From Pseudomonadota bacterium (GTDB lineage Bacteria > Pseudomonadota > Alphaproteobacteria > ATCC43930 > CGMCC-115725), in assembly GCA_021790295.1 (NCBI GenBank), contig JAJYIC010000133.1, forward strand, positions 1 through 6,847: 6,847 nt of DNA, read 5' to 3'. This document shows, in pieces, positions 6,331 through 6,847 of the stretch. The position numbers were made by a program, and so were the translations under genes. Every line of letters begins with the position of its first letter. Within the stretch, counting starts at the first letter, position 1. The notes beneath the pieces were generated by a model. That model was not told where the DNA came from. It ran no database searches and saw nothing but the letters and a program-made list of their open reading frames with translations.

Positions 6331-6847
6331 CCCCCCGCTCCCGAAGCGCCCGGCTCTTCCGGCGTTCCTGGAAGTGCCCTGCCGGCCTTCGTTGCGGCGA
6401 GTTGGGTGACGGCGGCAAAAGCCCGCCAGAGATGGAGCTTTCCCCCCGCGCCGGCGGGTTCGGCGCGGCTCACCGCGATGCGGCAAAGCGAACCGCCGTT
6501 TCTTTTCTGCCAGTCCAAAATCCGCGCTTCGCCTTCCGTCGAAACGACATTGGCGACAAGACGCCCGCCCTCGGGGAGAGCCTGCCAGGAGGCTTCGAGC
6601 AGTCCTTCCGCGGCGACCCCGCCGCCGAGGAAGACCGCATCGGGGCGCGGCAAAGAGGCGAGCGCGGCCCCGGCTTCGGCGCAGCAGATGTTGAGGCCCG
6701 GAACCCCGAGACGGGCGGCGTTGCGCGCGATCATCGCGGCGCGTTCGCGGTTTCGTTCGACGGCGATCGCCTTGCGCCCTTCGCCGAGGCGAAGCCATTC
6801 GATCGCGATCGAGCCGCAGCCGGCGCCCAGGTCCCAAGGACCTGGGC
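6327..6847 (-). CDS. cobL: Precorrin-6Y methyltransferase, C-terminal CbiT-type domain (5' end outside window)
   Basis: CobL carries out the C5/C15 methylation and C12 acetate decarboxylation of precorrin-6Y in cobalamin synthesis. The visible 172 or so residues are the CbiT-like Rossmann methyltransferase half. WDLGAGCGSIAIEWLR, just inside the window edge, is the SAM-binding glycine loop; AIAVERNRERAAMIARNAARL supplies the acidic residue and next helix; and DAVFLGGGVAAEGLLEASWQALPEGGRLVANVV forms the central sheet. The C-terminus WRAFAAVTQLAATK matches the CobL ending, followed by a Gly/Pro/Ala-rich tail. The N-terminal CbiE half, if present, lies beyond the window, so a stand-alone cbiT cannot be excluded. 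The TGA overlaps the GTG of the glycosyltransferase gene by four bases. The few residues at the very edge (PGP before WDLGAG, where Leu is usual) coincide with a perfect inverted repeat and may be unreliable. Confidence 0.9.
   Translation of the reverse strand, partial: PGPWDLGAGCGSIAIEWLRLGEGRKAIAVERNRERAAMIARNAARLGVPGLNICCAEAGAALASLPRPDAVFLGGGVAAEGLLEASWQALPEGGRLVANVVSTEGEARILDWQKRNGGSLCRIAVSRAEPAGAGGKLHLWRAFAAVTQLAATKAGRALPGTPEEPGASGAGG
6338..6342 (-). promoter_or_regulatory. Ribosome-binding site of the glycosyltransferase gene
   Basis: GGGAG on the - strand lies 7 nt before the GTG at 6330-6328, inside the last codons of cobL. It supports a coupled start at the GTGA overlap rather than the longer frame that reads back through cobL. 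Confidence 0.55.
6825..6847. repeat. Perfect 10-bp inverted repeat at the window edge
   Basis: GCCCAGGTCC (6825-6834) and its exact reverse complement (6838-6847) flank a CAA loop, and the right arm ends on the last base of the window. The repeat falls within the coding region of cobL at the SAM-binding loop. It may be a chance palindrome or a fold-back at an assembly end. Confidence 0.85.

Noticed and set aside
5021..6418. - strand open frame of 465 codons in another frame of the glycosyltransferase gene
   Set aside because: The product is Arg/Pro/Ser-rich and lacks the transmembrane pattern; the true frame carries ArnT-type motifs and the GTGA start.
6800..6811. CGATCGCGATCG palindrome near the right edge
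   Set aside because: It encodes the conserved SIAIE part of the CobL SAM loop and is built from GATCG words common in GC-rich coding DNA, so it is probably chance.
6331..6837. N-terminal extension of the glycosyltransferase frame to 6837
   Set aside because: This stretch is cobL coding sequence in a different frame; the translated extension is Arg-rich without motifs, and the GTG at 6330 has its own ribosome-binding site.

Overview
The window is a compact, high-GC stretch of chromosome that looks alphaproteobacterial. The main grounds are the addA-trxA gene pair, a gene order typical of that class, together with a CobL/CobI cobalamin locus and a regulatory half-site pair of the FNR/FixK type. 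No mobile element, CRISPR array, tRNA or rRNA was seen. The genus cannot be called from the sequence alone.

Layout. On the + strand, positions 1-1588 carry the 3' end of addA (helicase-nuclease subunit for double-strand-break repair) followed by trxA (thioredoxin), which has a strong ribosome-binding site and a possible promoter overlapping the addA stop. Everything from 1618 to the right edge is on the - strand and converges on trxA. Read in the direction of transcription, from right to left, it runs: the C-terminal CbiT-type methyltransferase domain of cobL (partial, 6847-6327); an ArnT/PMT_2-type integral membrane glycosyltransferase (6330-4690); cobI, precorrin-2 C20-methyltransferase (4688-3993); a 70-nt gap; an isocitrate/isopropylmalate-dehydrogenase-family gene (3922-2885); an 82-nt gap; and an acyl-CoA dehydrogenase-family gene (2802-1618).

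How the genes relate. cobL, the glycosyltransferase and cobI are packed tightly: a 4-base stop/start overlap, then a 1-base gap. This suggests one translationally coupled transcript, although a lipid-linked sugar transferase has no known role in corrin synthesis. The two dehydrogenase-family genes look like a second unit. Directly upstream of them lies a perfect FNR/FixK/ANR consensus, TTGATCCAGATCAA, inside an 18-bp dyad. It overlaps the cobI stop codon and sits at a distance expected for a class II activator site, so the pair may be induced under low oxygen.

Both enzymes of the pair keep the fold-defining and many ligand-binding motifs of their families but appear to lack a canonical catalytic side chain: the general-acid Tyr in the decarboxylating dehydrogenase and the catalytic Glu in the acyl-CoA dehydrogenase. 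This possible oxygen-regulated pair of atypical enzymes is the most interesting candidate system in the window. Its substrate is unknown.

The right edge ends exactly on a perfect 10-bp inverted repeat with a 3-nt loop. It may be a chance palindrome or a fold-back artefact of assembly.
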